A stretch of 64,000 nt of DNA from Klebsiella aerogenes KCTC 2190 (GCF_000215745.1 NC_015663.1:2852001-2916000); one strand, 5' to 3'; counted from the first letter of the stretch, positions 17,160-26,593 are shown. Notes: generated by a model not told the origin, from the letters alone. Numbers and translations are program-made.

Positions 17160-18893
17160 TTATTTGCCCTCGCTCACAGGAATGGCTTGCGGCGCGGGCA
17201 CCGGCTTCATGGTCGCCGGATCGACCGCCAGGTAGCGTCCGGTTTTGCTATCGATGCCGACATAATCGATCATCTTGCCCTGCGCTTTGGTAACCATGGT
17301 GCGCTTAGCAAATGCCTCGTAGGCGTCGATCATGGCTTTGACCCGGTCGGCATGTTGGGCCGCGATATCGTGCGTTTCCAGCGGATCGTCATGCAGGTTA
17401 AACAGCTGCCACGGCGCGTCGCCGGCGCTGAGGCCGAGCTTGACTAAGCGCCGCAGCTTCCAGTCGCCATCGACCCAGGCCGCCTGATTATGCAATTCGA
17501 CGCCGTACTTCGAGCGCGGTGGCGTCTGCGTTTCACCGGTCAGATAGCGCTTAAAGCTGACGCCAATCATCGGCAATACGGGTTTCTTAGCCAGCGATTT
17601 GTTGGGATCGATGCCGGCGAATTCGTATAGCGTCGGCGCCACGTCGTACACCGCCATCGTTGAGGCGTCGATTTTACCGCGCCGGGTAATGCCGGGGCCG
17701 GAGATCATAAAGTCGGTATTGATGCCGCCCTGGGCGCTGGTGGTTTTGTGATAATTGGCGTAAGGGGCGTTGCTGACGTTGGCCCAGTGGGGGCCGTAGG
17801 AGACAAAGGATCCTTTGCGGCCCACGTTGTCATAGCTGTTATCGAACTGCTTCCAGAATTCGGGAGTAGATTCGTAATAAAAACCCTGTGCCGGGTTGGC
17901 GCCGTTATCGGTTAAAAACACCAGCAGGGTATTTTTATCGCGCCCGGTTTGTTTCAGCGTCTCCATCAGCGTGCCGATTTGCGCGTCCATATTGGCGATC
18001 ATCGCCGCATATACCTGCATCACTTTCGCCGTATATTTCTGCTGCTCTGGCGTTAGCGCTTCCCACTCTTTATCCAGCTCCAGATGCGGCAGCGGGGTGT
18101 CGTCATGAATAATTCCCAACGCTTTCAGGCGGGCGATGCGCTGGCGATAGACCTCGGCGTAACCCTGCTCATACTGGCCTTTAAAGCGCTTAATCCACTC
18201 GTCCGGCGCCTGCAGGGGGTCATGAGGGGCGGTGAAAGCCAGCCAGGCGAAGACCGGCTGCTCCTTCGGCGTCGCTTTAATCCAGCTATTCATCTGGCGG
18301 GCGTAAGCTTCGCTGGAGTAAAAATCATCTGGCAGGGAGACGCGCTCGCCATCGCGGGTATAGTAAGTGTGGAACGCCTCGACGGTTCCGAGCGGTATCG
18401 CATCGTTAAAATGGCTGGTGCCGCCGCCCATAAAGGCGAAGGAGTGGTTAAAGCCACGATCTTTCGGCGTGGCGCCGGGAACAAAACCGAGATGCCATTT
18501 GCCGGCCATCAGCGTGTTATAGCCGGCATCTTTAAAGCGCTCGGCCATGGTGGTGACGCGGTCGGTCAGCCGCAGCTCGTAACCCTCCTTGCCAATGGTG
18601 CTGTCGTACCACCACATGCCGCCCATCCCGGCCTGCTGGTTACTGTTGCCGGTCAACAGCATCGAACGCGCCGGGGCCGACATCGGCGAGGTGTAATACT
18701 GGCTCATGCGGATACTTTGCTCCGCCATGGCCTGCAGGTTAGGGGTGGGGATCTCACCGCCGAAGGGGCTGATATCGGAATAACCCATATCATCGGCGAT
18801 AATCACGATGACGTTTGGATGCTCATTCTGCGCGCCGTGCGCGCCGCCGGCGAGGATCATGCTGACCGCCGCGGCCATGGCTTTTTTGTTCAC
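17160..18893 (-). CDS. atsA: AtsA, Ser-type arylsulfatase (periplasmic)
   Basis: 577 residues, alkaline phosphatase superfamily sulfatase. Sec signal peptide ending near GAHGA (residue ~21). Metal residues Asp34-Asp35 lie in [10 protein letters not shown]. The modification motif is SAPAR with Ser72, the residue that becomes formylglycine in Klebsiella arylsulfatase; this makes it a Ser-type enzyme that needs the radical SAM activator AtsB, encoded 45 bp upstream. It hydrolyses aryl sulfate esters such as tyramine sulfate to give sulfate and phenol, outside the cytoplasm. Known to be repressed by sulfur and derepressed by tyramine through MoaR. Confidence 0.93.
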   Translation of the reverse strand: MNKKAMAAAVSMILAGGAHGAQNEHPNVIVIIADDMGYSDISPFGGEIPTPNLQAMAEQSIRMSQYYTSPMSAPARSMLLTGNSNQQAGMGGMWWYDSTIGKEGYELRLTDRVTTMAERFKDAGYNTLMAGKWHLGFVPGATPKDRGFNHSFAFMGGGTSHFNDAIPLGTVEAFHTYYTRDGERVSLPDDFYSSEAYARQMNSWIKATPKEQPVFAWLAFTAPHDPLQAPDEWIKRFKGQYEQGYAEVYRQRIARLKALGIIHDDTPLPHLELDKEWEALTPEQQKYTAKVMQVYAAMIANMDAQIGTLMETLKQTGRDKNTLLVFLTDNGANPAQGFYYESTPEFWKQFDNSYDNVGRKGSFVSYGPHWANVSNAPYANYHKTTSAQGGINTDFMISGPGITRRGKIDASTMAVYDVAPTLYEFAGIDPNKSLAKKPVLPMIGVSFKRYLTGETQTPPRSKYGVELHNQAAWVDGDWKLRRLVKLGLSAGDAPWQLFNLHDDPLETHDIAAQHADRVKAMIDAYEAFAKRTMVTKAQGKMIDYVGIDSKTGRYLAVDPATMKPVPAPQAIPVSEGK

Positions 18894-18938
18894 GACTGAC
18901 TCTCCTGTTCATAGTGGGACAACCATCAGGGCAAAGGG

Positions 18939-20126
18939 CTACGCGGGATGCGCGGCCCCAACAAACGCGTCCCGCCAGGCTTTCAGGCCATTAAGGTCGC
19001 GGGAAAAGGGGCGTACTGGCGCGAGGATTTCGCTAAAGAAACGGTAATAACCGCCGCATAGCCGATTGTTGCCAGCGGCGTTGAGATGCGCGGGGCAGCC
19101 GCCCTGGCAGACCATTTTTACGGAGCAAGTCTGACATTCGCGACGCAGGCTTTTTTGCTGGCCGAAAGGGAGCTGAACTGAAGCGTCAACTGCGGCGGCG
19201 AGCGTCTGCTCGTCAAGGCGACCCAGACGGTGTTCGGCGTTGATCAGATGATCGCAGGCGTAAAGCTGTCCATCCGACTCCATCACCAGATTGCTGCCGC
19301 AGCGGGCGCTATGCACGCAGCTGCCGCTGGTATGGGTAAAGTACTGCGCCCACGCCTGTTCGATATTGATGACGAACACCCGCCCCATATCGCAGCGCTT
19401 TTGCCACTGTCGCCAGATACCGACCATAAAACGACCCCAGTTATCGGCGCTAAGCTGATAACCCTCGCGCAGCGCCGCGCCTTCGCTCATTAGCGGCTGG
19501 AACTGCAGATAGCGCGCGCCAAGCGTGACCACCCGGTCATAAATCGCCGCCGCGTGGGCGGCGATTTCGTTATGCACCACTACCAGCAGATTAAACTCCA
19601 CCTGATGCTGGTGGAGCAGGGCGATACCGCGCAGCGCAGCCGGCCAGGAAGCCTGCCCGCGTTTATCAGGACGATGGTGGTTTTGCAGCGCTTCGCTACC
19701 TTCGAGGCTGACGCCGATAATAAAGCCATGTTCGCGAAACAGTCGACACCAGGCGTCGTTGATCAGCGTCCCGTTGGTCTGCAGGCTATTGCTGATGGTT
19801 ACGCCATCAGGGGCGTAGCGCTGCTGCAGGGCGAGCGCTTTTTTATAAAAACTTAACCCGGCCAGTAGCGGCTCGCCGCCCTGCCAGACAAAGTTGATTT
19901 CCCGCGCGCTGGCGGGCTGGGCGGCAATATAGCGGCGGATAAACTGCTCCAGCCGCGCCTCGTCCATCTTCCTGACCGGCGTTTCATCCTGCGGGTAGTA
20001 GCAGTAGCGGCAGGCGAGGTTGCAGGCGGGACCAATCGGTTTCATCAGAATATGAAACGGCAGCGATGAGCGCGGTTCAACGGCCAGCGGAATTTGCTGC
20101 TGGCGTAAGGCGGCGATATTCAGCAT
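18939..20126 (-). CDS. atsB: AtsB, anaerobic sulfatase-maturating radical SAM enzyme
   Basis: 395 residues, same as Klebsiella AtsB. The radical SAM cysteines Cys35, Cys39 and Cys42 (ACNLACRYCYY) are present, and the C-terminal half carries the SPASM cysteines for two further iron-sulfur clusters (CVHSARCG, LYACDH, CQTCSVKMVCQGGCP). It oxidises Ser72 of AtsA to formylglycine before export. It precedes atsA by 45 bp and shares its promoter. The start at 20126 begins a normal N terminus. Confidence 0.93.
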   Translation of the reverse strand: MLNIAALRQQQIPLAVEPRSSLPFHILMKPIGPACNLACRYCYYPQDETPVRKMDEARLEQFIRRYIAAQPASAREINFVWQGGEPLLAGLSFYKKALALQQRYAPDGVTISNSLQTNGTLINDAWCRLFREHGFIIGVSLEGSEALQNHHRPDKRGQASWPAALRGIALLHQHQVEFNLLVVVHNEIAAHAAAIYDRVVTLGARYLQFQPLMSEGAALREGYQLSADNWGRFMVGIWRQWQKRCDMGRVFVINIEQAWAQYFTHTSGSCVHSARCGSNLVMESDGQLYACDHLINAEHRLGRLDEQTLAAAVDASVQLPFGQQKSLRRECQTCSVKMVCQGGCPAHLNAAGNNRLCGGYYRFFSEILAPVRPFSRDLNGLKAWRDAFVGAAHPA

Positions 20127-20550
20127 CGGCTTATCCTCTATTAATTGCTGGCCTGGGCGGCATATTTGGGCAATAGCAAGTCAGGCGTAATCCGTTGATT
20201 AAGCCGCGGCGTTAAATTATCGACATCCTTTTTAGGGTATAAATGAAAAAATGCAAAAAACTATCGTTCTTAAGGATGAGATCGGACCTGCCAATATAAG
20301 GGTTTTTAATCCTTGCCGGAAAATAACGCGTAATGTTAATAACTTTTGTTTATGTTTTAACGCCGCTACGTTAACAGATAGCAGGTGGATTTTTAAATGC
20401 TTTAAATAACAATGTATTGATGAAAAATTTGTAATGGATATCACATTGTTAACATGTTAATGATTGTGTTACTTAAATGTGAAATGTATGCTTCATCTTA
20501 CTCTGGTAATCTGCGTGTTACGCACCACCACCTTGACGGGGGGAAATATC
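20127..20550. promoter_or_regulatory. Divergent atsB/moaR control region
   Basis: A 424-bp AT-rich stretch with no supported gene. A CRP-like site TGTAA-N6-TCACA lies at 20430-20445 (one mismatch in the core), consistent with carbon control known for the tyramine/arylsulfatase genes. It also holds CTATCGTTCTT (20264-20274), an 11-base match to the sense strand of the atsA-moaE hairpin. MoaR binding sites are not defined well enough to be marked. Confidence 0.45.
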
Positions 20551-21234
20551 ATGTCTGCTTTATTAAAAGCCAGTCGTAATGATGCGATAATAGCCCGTTG
20601 TTTACAGACTATTTCACAGTTAATTCCACTGTCTTCAGCGGTTTTTTATCGAGTAAATAATCGTTTAAAACCTGAAAACTATATATTGCATAATATTTCG
20701 GATAATACACACCAACAATATCTGGAGAGCTTCCAGCCGTTGGATCCACACCTGCCGGCGCACTTTAGTCACCAGAGTACGACCATGGCAGCGATGACGC
20801 CGCGGCTCTGCGACCGCAACCGCCATTACTATCATGAATTTATGTTGCCGAATAACGTACGCGACATGACCGAAATCTTTATTCGCCGCGAACGGCGGAT
20901 CGTTGCCGGTATCTCGCTGATGCGCGACGTGCCTTTTTCCAGCGAGGAACGGCTGCGGGCCCAGGCGGTACTGCCGTTGGTGGAATTGGCTATTCGCGAT
21001 TTCCTGCAGGAAGAGGATGAACTCCCTGCCATCCTGACGGCCAAAGAGCGCGAAATCGTCGGCATGGTGCGTGAAGGCGCCAGCAATAAGCTGATTGCCC
21101 GCCAGCTGGATATCTCGCTCTCGACGGTGAAAACCCATCTGCGCAATATTTTCGCCAAAACCGAAGTCGTCAACCGGACTGAACTCGTTTCCCGAACCTG
21201 GATGCCTGCCGCTCAGCGTACGCTGCATCTGTAA
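20551..21234 (+). CDS. moaR: MoaR, LuxR-type activator of the monoamine regulon
   Basis: 227 residues from the ATG at 20551, which follows GGGGGAAA; the extended frame to 20464 is less likely. The C-terminal LuxR/FixJ helix-turn-helix is clear (LTAKEREIVGMVREG near residue 160, then ARQLDISLSTVKTHLRNIF). The N-terminal half is a GAF-like sensing region without a receiver Asp pattern. In Klebsiella MoaR activates tynA/maoA, atsBA and moaEF in response to monoamines. Divergent from atsB, fitting that role. The amine oxidase genes themselves are not in this window. Confidence 0.88.
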   Translation: MSALLKASRNDAIIARCLQTISQLIPLSSAVFYRVNNRLKPENYILHNISDNTHQQYLESFQPLDPHLPAHFSHQSTTMAAMTPRLCDRNRHYYHEFMLPNNVRDMTEIFIRRERRIVAGISLMRDVPFSSEERLRAQAVLPLVELAIRDFLQEEDELPAILTAKEREIVGMVREGASNKLIARQLDISLSTVKTHLRNIFAKTEVVNRTELVSRTWMPAAQRTLHL

Positions 21235-21330
21235 TCTGACTATCGCATCCCGCGCGCGCCGTGGCAGCACGGCGTTTTCCTGATGCCTGTGGGTATCACT
21301 CCCTGGATAACCGTCCGGGGGGAGGCTTTT

Positions 21331-22545
21331 TTGACTGGAGCACGCCCTACGATGTCGAGTACACCTCTTTCTGAAAATACCCTTTCCCGGCCTGACGGGC
21401 TGGTGGTGTCGCTGCGTTTGCTGGCGGCGATTGTTATTTTCGCCGCCATTGCGCCGGGGATTTTAATGACCGCGCCGGCGGTGGCGGCGCAGCTGGCCAG
21501 CGAATGGCACCTTAAACCAGGACAGATCGGCTGGCTATTTTCGGCGGAGCTCGGCGCGATGAGCCTGGCGACGCTCCCGGCGTGGTGGTGGATGAACCGC
21601 CTCGACTGGCGGCGGGTGGCACTCGTCGCCTGCGCGGTATTTCTGCTCGCTAACCTTGCTTCGGCGGTGGTAACTCAGTATGCGTCGCTGCTGGCGGTAC
21701 GCTTTATTGCTTCCCTGGCGGGCGGCACGCTAATGATTTTGTGCATCAGCTGCGCGGCGGGAACGCCGAATCCATCGCGGGTGTACGCATTCTGGGTACT
21801 GGGGCAGCTGCTGTTAGGCATGCTTGGCCTGCTGGTGTTGCCCGGCCTGTTCGTGACCTTTGGCCTGAAGGTTGTTTATCTGATTCTCGCCGCCATCATG
21901 CTCTGCTGTTTGCCGCTGGTTTCCGCCTTCCCGTCGTGTTTTCAAGCGCGATCGGCTTCCCATCGCCAGCCGCCTGCGGCGTCGTGGCGAAAGGCGCTGG
22001 CGGTGCTCGCAGTTCTCACCTTCTATATCAGCCTCAGCGCGGTATGGACCTTTATCGGCACCATCGGCAGCGGGGCGGGGTTGAGTCCGACACAGATCGG
22101 TCTGGTGCTGGCGGCGGCGACGGTGTTCGGCATTATCGGCGCAGGCGGCGCGGCGCTGCGCGGTACCCAACGTCCGGACCGGCTGGCGGTGTGGCTGGGA
22201 TACGCGCTGCTGATCGCCAGCGTGCTGTTACTGACGGGCCATCCGCTGCTGGTGCGTTACGCCATTGCGGCGCTGCTGTTTAAGTTCACCTGGACATTCG
22301 TGCTGCCCTTTATCCTCGCTCGCGTGGCCGCGCTCGATAATAACGGCCGGTTGATGAACGGCATCAATCTGGTGATCGGCGGCGGAATGGCCGCCGGTCC
22401 GGCGCTCGCGGGGGCCTTACTGCAACACTTCGCCAGCGCCAATCCGCTGCTGGCGGCGGCAGGCGCCTGCGCGCTGCTGTCGCTGATTTTGATTGCGGCG
22501 GCGTCGTCCGCCGGAAAAGGTTTAGCCAACGGGAGGATAGAGTGA
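21331..22545 (+). CDS. MFS transporter
   Basis: 404 residues from a TTG at 21331, which has GGGGGGAGG five bases upstream; the ATG at 21352 has a weaker and more distant site, so TTG is preferred but not proven. Twelve hydrophobic segments fill the chain, typical of the major facilitator superfamily. The last base pairs overlap the GTG start of the deacetylase-like gene (GTGA), so both are translated together and the transporter probably moves a substrate or product of that enzyme, perhaps an acylated amine. Direction of transport unknown. Confidence 0.75.
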   Translation: MTGARPTMSSTPLSENTLSRPDGLVVSLRLLAAIVIFAAIAPGILMTAPAVAAQLASEWHLKPGQIGWLFSAELGAMSLATLPAWWWMNRLDWRRVALVACAVFLLANLASAVVTQYASLLAVRFIASLAGGTLMILCISCAAGTPNPSRVYAFWVLGQLLLGMLGLLVLPGLFVTFGLKVVYLILAAIMLCCLPLVSAFPSCFQARSASHRQPPAASWRKALAVLAVLTFYISLSAVWTFIGTIGSGAGLSPTQIGLVLAAATVFGIIGAGGAALRGTQRPDRLAVWLGYALLIASVLLLTGHPLLVRYAIAALLFKFTWTFVLPFILARVAALDNNGRLMNGINLVIGGGMAAGPALAGALLQHFASANPLLAAAGACALLSLILIAAASSAGKGLANGRIE

Positions 22546-23657
22546 AAAGAAAAACCGGTTTCTTCTTTGATGAACGTTGTTTCTGGCACAGTACCGGCCT
22601 GCACGCGGTAACGCTGCCGGTCGGTGGTTGGGTGCAGCCGCCGGCTGGCGGCGGCCATGCCGAGTCGCCGGAGACCAAACGGCGGATGAAAAACCTGATG
22701 GACGTCTCCGGGCTGACGCCGCAGCTGGAACTACGCAGCGCGGCGGCGGCGAGCCTTGAGGACCTGCGGCGGATCCATCCTGATAGCTATCTTAAACGTT
22801 TTAAGGCAATCAGCGATAACGGCGGCGGCATGCTCGGCAAAGAAGCGCCGCTGGGGCCGGGGAGTTATGAAATCGCCTGCCTTTCCGCCGGACTGGCCTG
22901 TGCCGCCGTGGAAGCGGTGTTGAAAGGGGAGCTGGATAACGCCTATTCACTGTCGCGGCCGCCAGGACACCACTGCCTGCCGGACCAGTCGATGGGGTTT
23001 TGTTTCCTCGCCAATATTCCCATTGCCGTTGAACGGGCGAAAGCGTTGCTGGGGCTCGGCAAGGTAGCGATTATTGACTGGGACGTTCACCACGGTAACG
23101 GTACACAGCATATCTATCTGCAGCGCGATGATGTGCTGACTATCTCATTGCATCAGGATGGCTGCTTCCCGCCTGGCTACTCCGGGGAGGACGATCGCGG
23201 CGTTGGCGCGGGCGAAGGTTACAACATCAATATTCCGCTGCTGGCCGGGGCGGGCGACGACAGCTGGCGCTATGCGCTGGAAACTATCGTCATTCCCGCG
23301 CTGGCGCGTTTTGAACCGGAGTTGATCATTGTCGCCTGCGGCTATGACGCCAACGCGATGGATCCATTAGCGCGGATGCAGCTACATAGCGACAGCTTCC
23401 GCGCGATGACCGAACAGGTCCAGCAGGCGGCGGATCGACTATGCGGCGGGAAACTGGTGATGGTGCATGAAGGCGGCTACGCCGAGTCCTACGTGCCGTT
23501 TTGCGGCCTGGCGGTGATGGAAACGCTGAGCGGGGTGCGCACCGAGGTTCAGGATCCGCTGCTGGAATTTATTCAGCAGCAGCAGCCGCGCGCCGCATTC
23601 GCGCAGTTCCAGCGCCAGGCCATCGATCGGCTGGCGCAGCAGTTTGGTCTGCTATAA
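22542..23657 (+). CDS. Class II histone deacetylase-like amidohydrolase
   Basis: 371 residues from a GTG at 22542. Zinc-site residues are intact: Asp181 and His183 in IDWDVHHGNG and Asp269 in ACGYDAN; the RPPGHHC loop near residue 138 carries the catalytic His pair. Bacterial members (HDAH, acetylpolyamine amidohydrolase) remove acetyl or other acyl groups from amines or short amides. Coupling to an MFS transporter next to moaR points to uptake or release of an acyl-amine, but a link to the monoamine regulon is only inference. Cytoplasmic. Confidence 0.82.
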   Translation: MKRKTGFFFDERCFWHSTGLHAVTLPVGGWVQPPAGGGHAESPETKRRMKNLMDVSGLTPQLELRSAAAASLEDLRRIHPDSYLKRFKAISDNGGGMLGKEAPLGPGSYEIACLSAGLACAAVEAVLKGELDNAYSLSRPPGHHCLPDQSMGFCFLANIPIAVERAKALLGLGKVAIIDWDVHHGNGTQHIYLQRDDVLTISLHQDGCFPPGYSGEDDRGVGAGEGYNINIPLLAGAGDDSWRYALETIVIPALARFEPELIIVACGYDANAMDPLARMQLHSDSFRAMTEQVQQAADRLCGGKLVMVHEGGYAESYVPFCGLAVMETLSGVRTEVQDPLLEFIQQQQPRAAFAQFQRQAIDRLAQQFGLL

Positions 23658-23715
23658 ACCACCTCAGCTTCCCCGCGGTGATGGCGGGGAAGGGCAAGAC
23701 GCAATGTGGCTCAAA

Positions 23716-23737
23716 AGTCCCGTTTCGGGACTTTTTT
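23716..23737 (+). terminator. Terminator of the deacetylase operon, also a higBA palindrome
   Basis: AGTCCCG-TTT-CGGGACT stem followed by six T, 58 bp after the stop. Its arms share the GTCCC...GGGAC core of the palindrome at 23746, so the sequence may serve both as terminator and as a HigA-binding site. Confidence 0.8.
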
Positions 23738-23745
23738 CTTTACCT

Positions 23746-23762
23746 GGTCCCGAATTGGGACT
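23746..23762. promoter_or_regulatory. Candidate HigBA autoregulatory operator
   Basis: GTCCCGAATTGGGAC palindrome 12 bases before the higB start codon. Together with AGTCCCGTTTCGGGACT at 23716-23732 it forms two palindromes with centres 30 bp apart, close to three helical turns. Antitoxins of the HigA class bind such paired dyads to repress their own operon. Confidence 0.55.
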
Positions 23763-23773
23763 AATATCCGTCC

Positions 23774-24076
23774 ATGAAGATAATCTCAGTGAAAGTACTC
23801 AGGGATTTCTGGGCGGAGAATCCCGACGCGGAACAACCGCTAAAGGCTTGGGTGGACGAGTCAATAAAGGCTGACTGGAAAACCCCGGCGGAGATTAAGG
23901 ACCAATACCGCAGCGCAAGCATATTGAAAAATAAGCGGGTGGTATTCAACATAAAGGGAAATGATTATCGGTTAATTGTAGCTGTTGCTTATCTGCGGGG
24001 ATGGATGTTCGTTAAGTTTATCGGAACGCATAAGGAATATGACGTGATAAACGCTGAGACGATAGAGAGGAAGTAA
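23774..24076 (+). CDS. higB: HigB-family mRNA interferase toxin
   Basis: 100 residues, HigB toxin family (RelE fold). The order toxin before antitoxin with a 3-bp gap is typical of higBA. Recognisable parts include LKAWVDESIKADWKTPAEIK near residue 21, and VVFNIKGNDYRLIVAVAY near residue 54; the C-terminal KFIGTHKEYD carries the His-x-x-Tyr-Asp of the family. It cuts mRNA on ribosomes when free of antitoxin. GC content is lower than that of the neighbours, suggesting acquisition by transfer. Promoter region holds two palindromes. Confidence 0.85.
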   Translation: MKIISVKVLRDFWAENPDAEQPLKAWVDESIKADWKTPAEIKDQYRSASILKNKRVVFNIKGNDYRLIVAVAYLRGWMFVKFIGTHKEYDVINAETIERK

Positions 24077-24079
24077 ATA

Positions 24080-24439
24080 ATGAATATTAAGCCTATCCGC
24101 ACTGAACAAGATTACGAAGCCGCGTTAAGCGCGGTTGAACCTTTTTTTGATAATGAACCAGCACCTGATACGCCAGAGGGCGATTTTTTTGAGGTGATGT
24201 GCTTGCTCATTGAAGAGTATGAGAAAAGGCACTATCCCATCGAGCCGCCCACCCCCGTTGAAGCCATAAAATTTCGCATGGAGCAGCAGGGGCTTACCGT
24301 AAAAGATCTGGAACCAGCAATTGGTAAATCTAATCGCGTCTATGAAATACTCAATGGCACGCGGAACCTGACGCTCCCGATGATTCGCCGGCTTCATGCA
24401 CAGTTCGGCATTCCTCTGGAGAGTCTGATCGGCGCGTGA
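24080..24439 (+). CDS. higA: HigA-family antitoxin
   Basis: 119 residues. N-terminal acidic half (residues ~1-55) and a C-terminal XRE helix-turn-helix (PVEAIKFRMEQQGLTVKDLE onward, then KSNRVYEILNGTRNLTLPMI). This is the usual HigA layout in which the C terminus binds DNA and the rest covers the toxin. Overlaps none of higB but lies 3 bp downstream with GAGAGGAAG as ribosome site. The low-GC pair sits between ordinary chromosomal genes. Confidence 0.85.
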   Translation: MNIKPIRTEQDYEAALSAVEPFFDNEPAPDTPEGDFFEVMCLLIEEYEKRHYPIEPPTPVEAIKFRMEQQGLTVKDLEPAIGKSNRVYEILNGTRNLTLPMIRRLHAQFGIPLESLIGA

Positions 24440-24457
24440 TGTCATGGCAATAAGGTC

Positions 24458-25012
24458 TTAATTATTGATCTTCTCAACCATCCACTGACTTATCGCCTGA
24501 TTAATCATCGCCAGTACGCTGAGCAGCAGCATCCGCTGCTGCGCTTCGAGCTTCAGATAACGGCGCAGCGGCGGCATTTTACAGACCACTTCGCTGGCGG
24601 CCCAGGGTTCAATGCAGCAGCGCCAGCCGCTATCGTCAAAGGTCAACGAAAAGCGGCGGTAGTCCAGCTCGCTTAAGGTCTGTTGGAGATTAGGAAAACC
24701 ATTGAGATAGCCGGCGAGTTCCGCGCTCTCTTTACTGCCGATAAAATGGATTGGCAGGCGTTTTAGCCAGCCGGATTGGTGGGCGCGGATCTTGCCGCGA
24801 GCGGGCCGGGTAACCGGCCCCTCGACGACAAACTCGCAGCTGTGAATGCTGGCCATAAATAGCCGCTTCTGGCGCACGCTGAAGGTGACGGCGGTGACGT
24901 CGTTTAGCCGCAACATCGCGCTGCTTTCGCTCAGTTTTTCGCTCGGCCAGCCCGCTAAGTCGCGCTGCACCGCGTTCATTAATGGCGTTTCAAACCAGGG
25001 GACGGAGGACAT
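24458..25012 (-). CDS. Probable DUF3156 family protein
   Basis: 184 residues. I recognise it only as resembling DUF3156 proteins that sit next to amino-acid/polyamine permeases; no catalytic motif is visible. It is soluble except for a moderately hydrophobic C-terminal stretch (LLLSVLAMINQAISQW, residues ~160-176). Its start lies 23 bp inside the permease gene, so expression is coupled to the transporter; it could be a small partner or chaperone of it. The family name is an inference from gene context and recall. Confidence 0.55.
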   Translation of the reverse strand: MSSVPWFETPLMNAVQRDLAGWPSEKLSESSAMLRLNDVTAVTFSVRQKRLFMASIHSCEFVVEGPVTRPARGKIRAHQSGWLKRLPIHFIGSKESAELAGYLNGFPNLQQTLSELDYRRFSLTFDDSGWRCCIEPWAASEVVCKMPPLRRYLKLEAQQRMLLLSVLAMINQAISQWMVEKINN

Positions 25013-26489
25013 CAGGCGTCATCTCCCCGCGGGTCTGTTTCTCGTAATTGCCGATAGCGCGCTCGACCACCTCTTCCACCTCCAGCGGCTTGAACGGATT
25101 AACGCGCTGTACGCACAGCGTCCAGAACAGGGCATAGGCGGCGGTCAGGCCGAGCATAATCCCGAACGGCACCAGCACCTCGCGGCTGTCCATCCCCGGT
25201 GGGGTAATATTCACGATCGCGATGATAATTCCGACGCTGGAGATAATCTGCGGTAGCGGGAACCACGGCGAGCGGTAGGCGCGCGGCAGGTCCGGGCGGC
25301 GAATGCGCAGCATCACCACCGACAGGGTGACCAGCAGATAGGCTACGCCCCAGGCGCAGACCGCGGCGAGGATCAGCGGCACGATGCGGTCCAGATCGCC
25401 GTTCAGGTACCAGGCGTGCAGGCAGGGAATGGCCACGCCGATGGCTATCGCGATCACCGGTGTTTTGAAGCGCGGATGCAGCCAGGTAAGAAAACGCGGC
25501 AGCGCGCCGTCCAGCGCCATACCGTAAATAATACGCGGCACCGCGGCCATCAAAGTATTAATCGTCGCGCAGCCCGCCAGCAGCAGGCCGACCCCGAGCC
25601 AGTACTGGCCGGCGTGGCCCATCACCCGCTCGGCGAAGGCCGGGATCGCCATCGGCGTGTCCAGCAGATGGACGTTATTCGCCGCATCGATCACCACGTT
25701 TTCCACCTGGCGGTTAATCGCCGCGCCGTAGATAAACATGCAGCTGGCGACGCCCAGCAGACCCAGCGCCATCGCCCGCGGAATGGTGCGGTGGGCTTTT
25801 TTGATTTCCGGCGCCATCGGCGTCACCAGTTCGCAGCCGACGAACATAAACATCGCCATGCCGATATAGCCGAACAGGCCGGAGATATCGCTAACGTTCA
25901 GCGGCGTGCCGAACCAGCCGGAAAGGTGAGTCACCGGCGCCATAAAAATGCCGCACAGGCCGAAAATGGTCAGCGTCGTCCACATGCCAAAGGTGAGCAC
26001 CACTTCGACCTTGCCGAAAATTTCCACGCCAATGGCGTTCAGCAGGCCGAAAATGACCACCATACCGACGCCGACCATCCAGGTGTTTTGATGGGCGGCC
26101 ATCTGCGCGTTGACCGATTCGAAGTTCACCAGCGCCATAATGCCGGCGAGAATGGTCTCCGCGGTGCCGGCGAAGATATGGACGATAAGATAGGCGCACA
26201 GCGCGCCGGTAATGGCGAAGAAGCGGCCCATACCGCAGGAGATATAGTCGTACACCGAACCGGTGGTGGGGATTAACGTCGCGGCTTCAGCGAAGGTAGT
26301 GACCTGCGCCTGCATCATAATAAAAGCCAGCAGTACCGCCAGCGCGAAGGTGTCGCCGCCCATGCCGAATCCGCTGGTGACCGTCAGGATCACCGGGCTT
26401 GCCATAATCAGCCCAACCGAGCTGGCGAGGGTCGTCGGAAAGCCGACGACGCCGCGTTCAAGATGGCTGGCGAGTCTGTTACTAAACAT
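24990..26489 (-). CDS. APC-superfamily amino acid/amine permease
   Basis: 499 residues from the ATG at 26489 with AGAGG six bases upstream; the frame extends to 26552 without a ribosome site. Twelve membrane segments and the usual APC pattern. It is closest in type to putrescine/amino-acid importers and sits with an amine oxidase-type flavoprotein and an aldehyde dehydrogenase, so an amine or amino-acid substrate is likely. A 16-bp motif 89 bp upstream is repeated in the oxidase/dehydrogenase control region. Specific substrate unknown. Confidence 0.8.
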   Translation of the reverse strand: MFSNRLASHLERGVVGFPTTLASSVGLIMASPVILTVTSGFGMGGDTFALAVLLAFIMMQAQVTTFAEAATLIPTTGSVYDYISCGMGRFFAITGALCAYLIVHIFAGTAETILAGIMALVNFESVNAQMAAHQNTWMVGVGMVVIFGLLNAIGVEIFGKVEVVLTFGMWTTLTIFGLCGIFMAPVTHLSGWFGTPLNVSDISGLFGYIGMAMFMFVGCELVTPMAPEIKKAHRTIPRAMALGLLGVASCMFIYGAAINRQVENVVIDAANNVHLLDTPMAIPAFAERVMGHAGQYWLGVGLLLAGCATINTLMAAVPRIIYGMALDGALPRFLTWLHPRFKTPVIAIAIGVAIPCLHAWYLNGDLDRIVPLILAAVCAWGVAYLLVTLSVVMLRIRRPDLPRAYRSPWFPLPQIISSVGIIIAIVNITPPGMDSREVLVPFGIMLGLTAAYALFWTLCVQRVNPFKPLEVEEVVERAIGNYEKQTRGEMTPDVLRPLV

Positions 26490-26577
26490 AGTCAACCTCT
26501 GCACAATGTAGGGGAGGGCAGGGAATAGCCAGCGCCACTCCCGGATAGTCATAATTTAGGCGGGCATCCTGCTCAAC

Positions 26578-26593
26578 GAATATCGTCCGGAAG
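26578..26593 (-). promoter_or_regulatory. Shared 16-bp motif upstream of the permease
   Basis: GAATATCGTCCGGAAG, identical at all 16 bases to 28606-28621 between the oxidase and the aldehyde dehydrogenase genes. On the transcribed strand it ends just before a plausible -35 (TTGAGC) that is 17 bp from TATGAC, an activator-like position. Confidence 0.5.

Noticed and set aside
18084..18899. 271-codon open frame on the plus strand
   Set aside because: Antisense to atsA, whose catalytic residues and length match a known enzyme.
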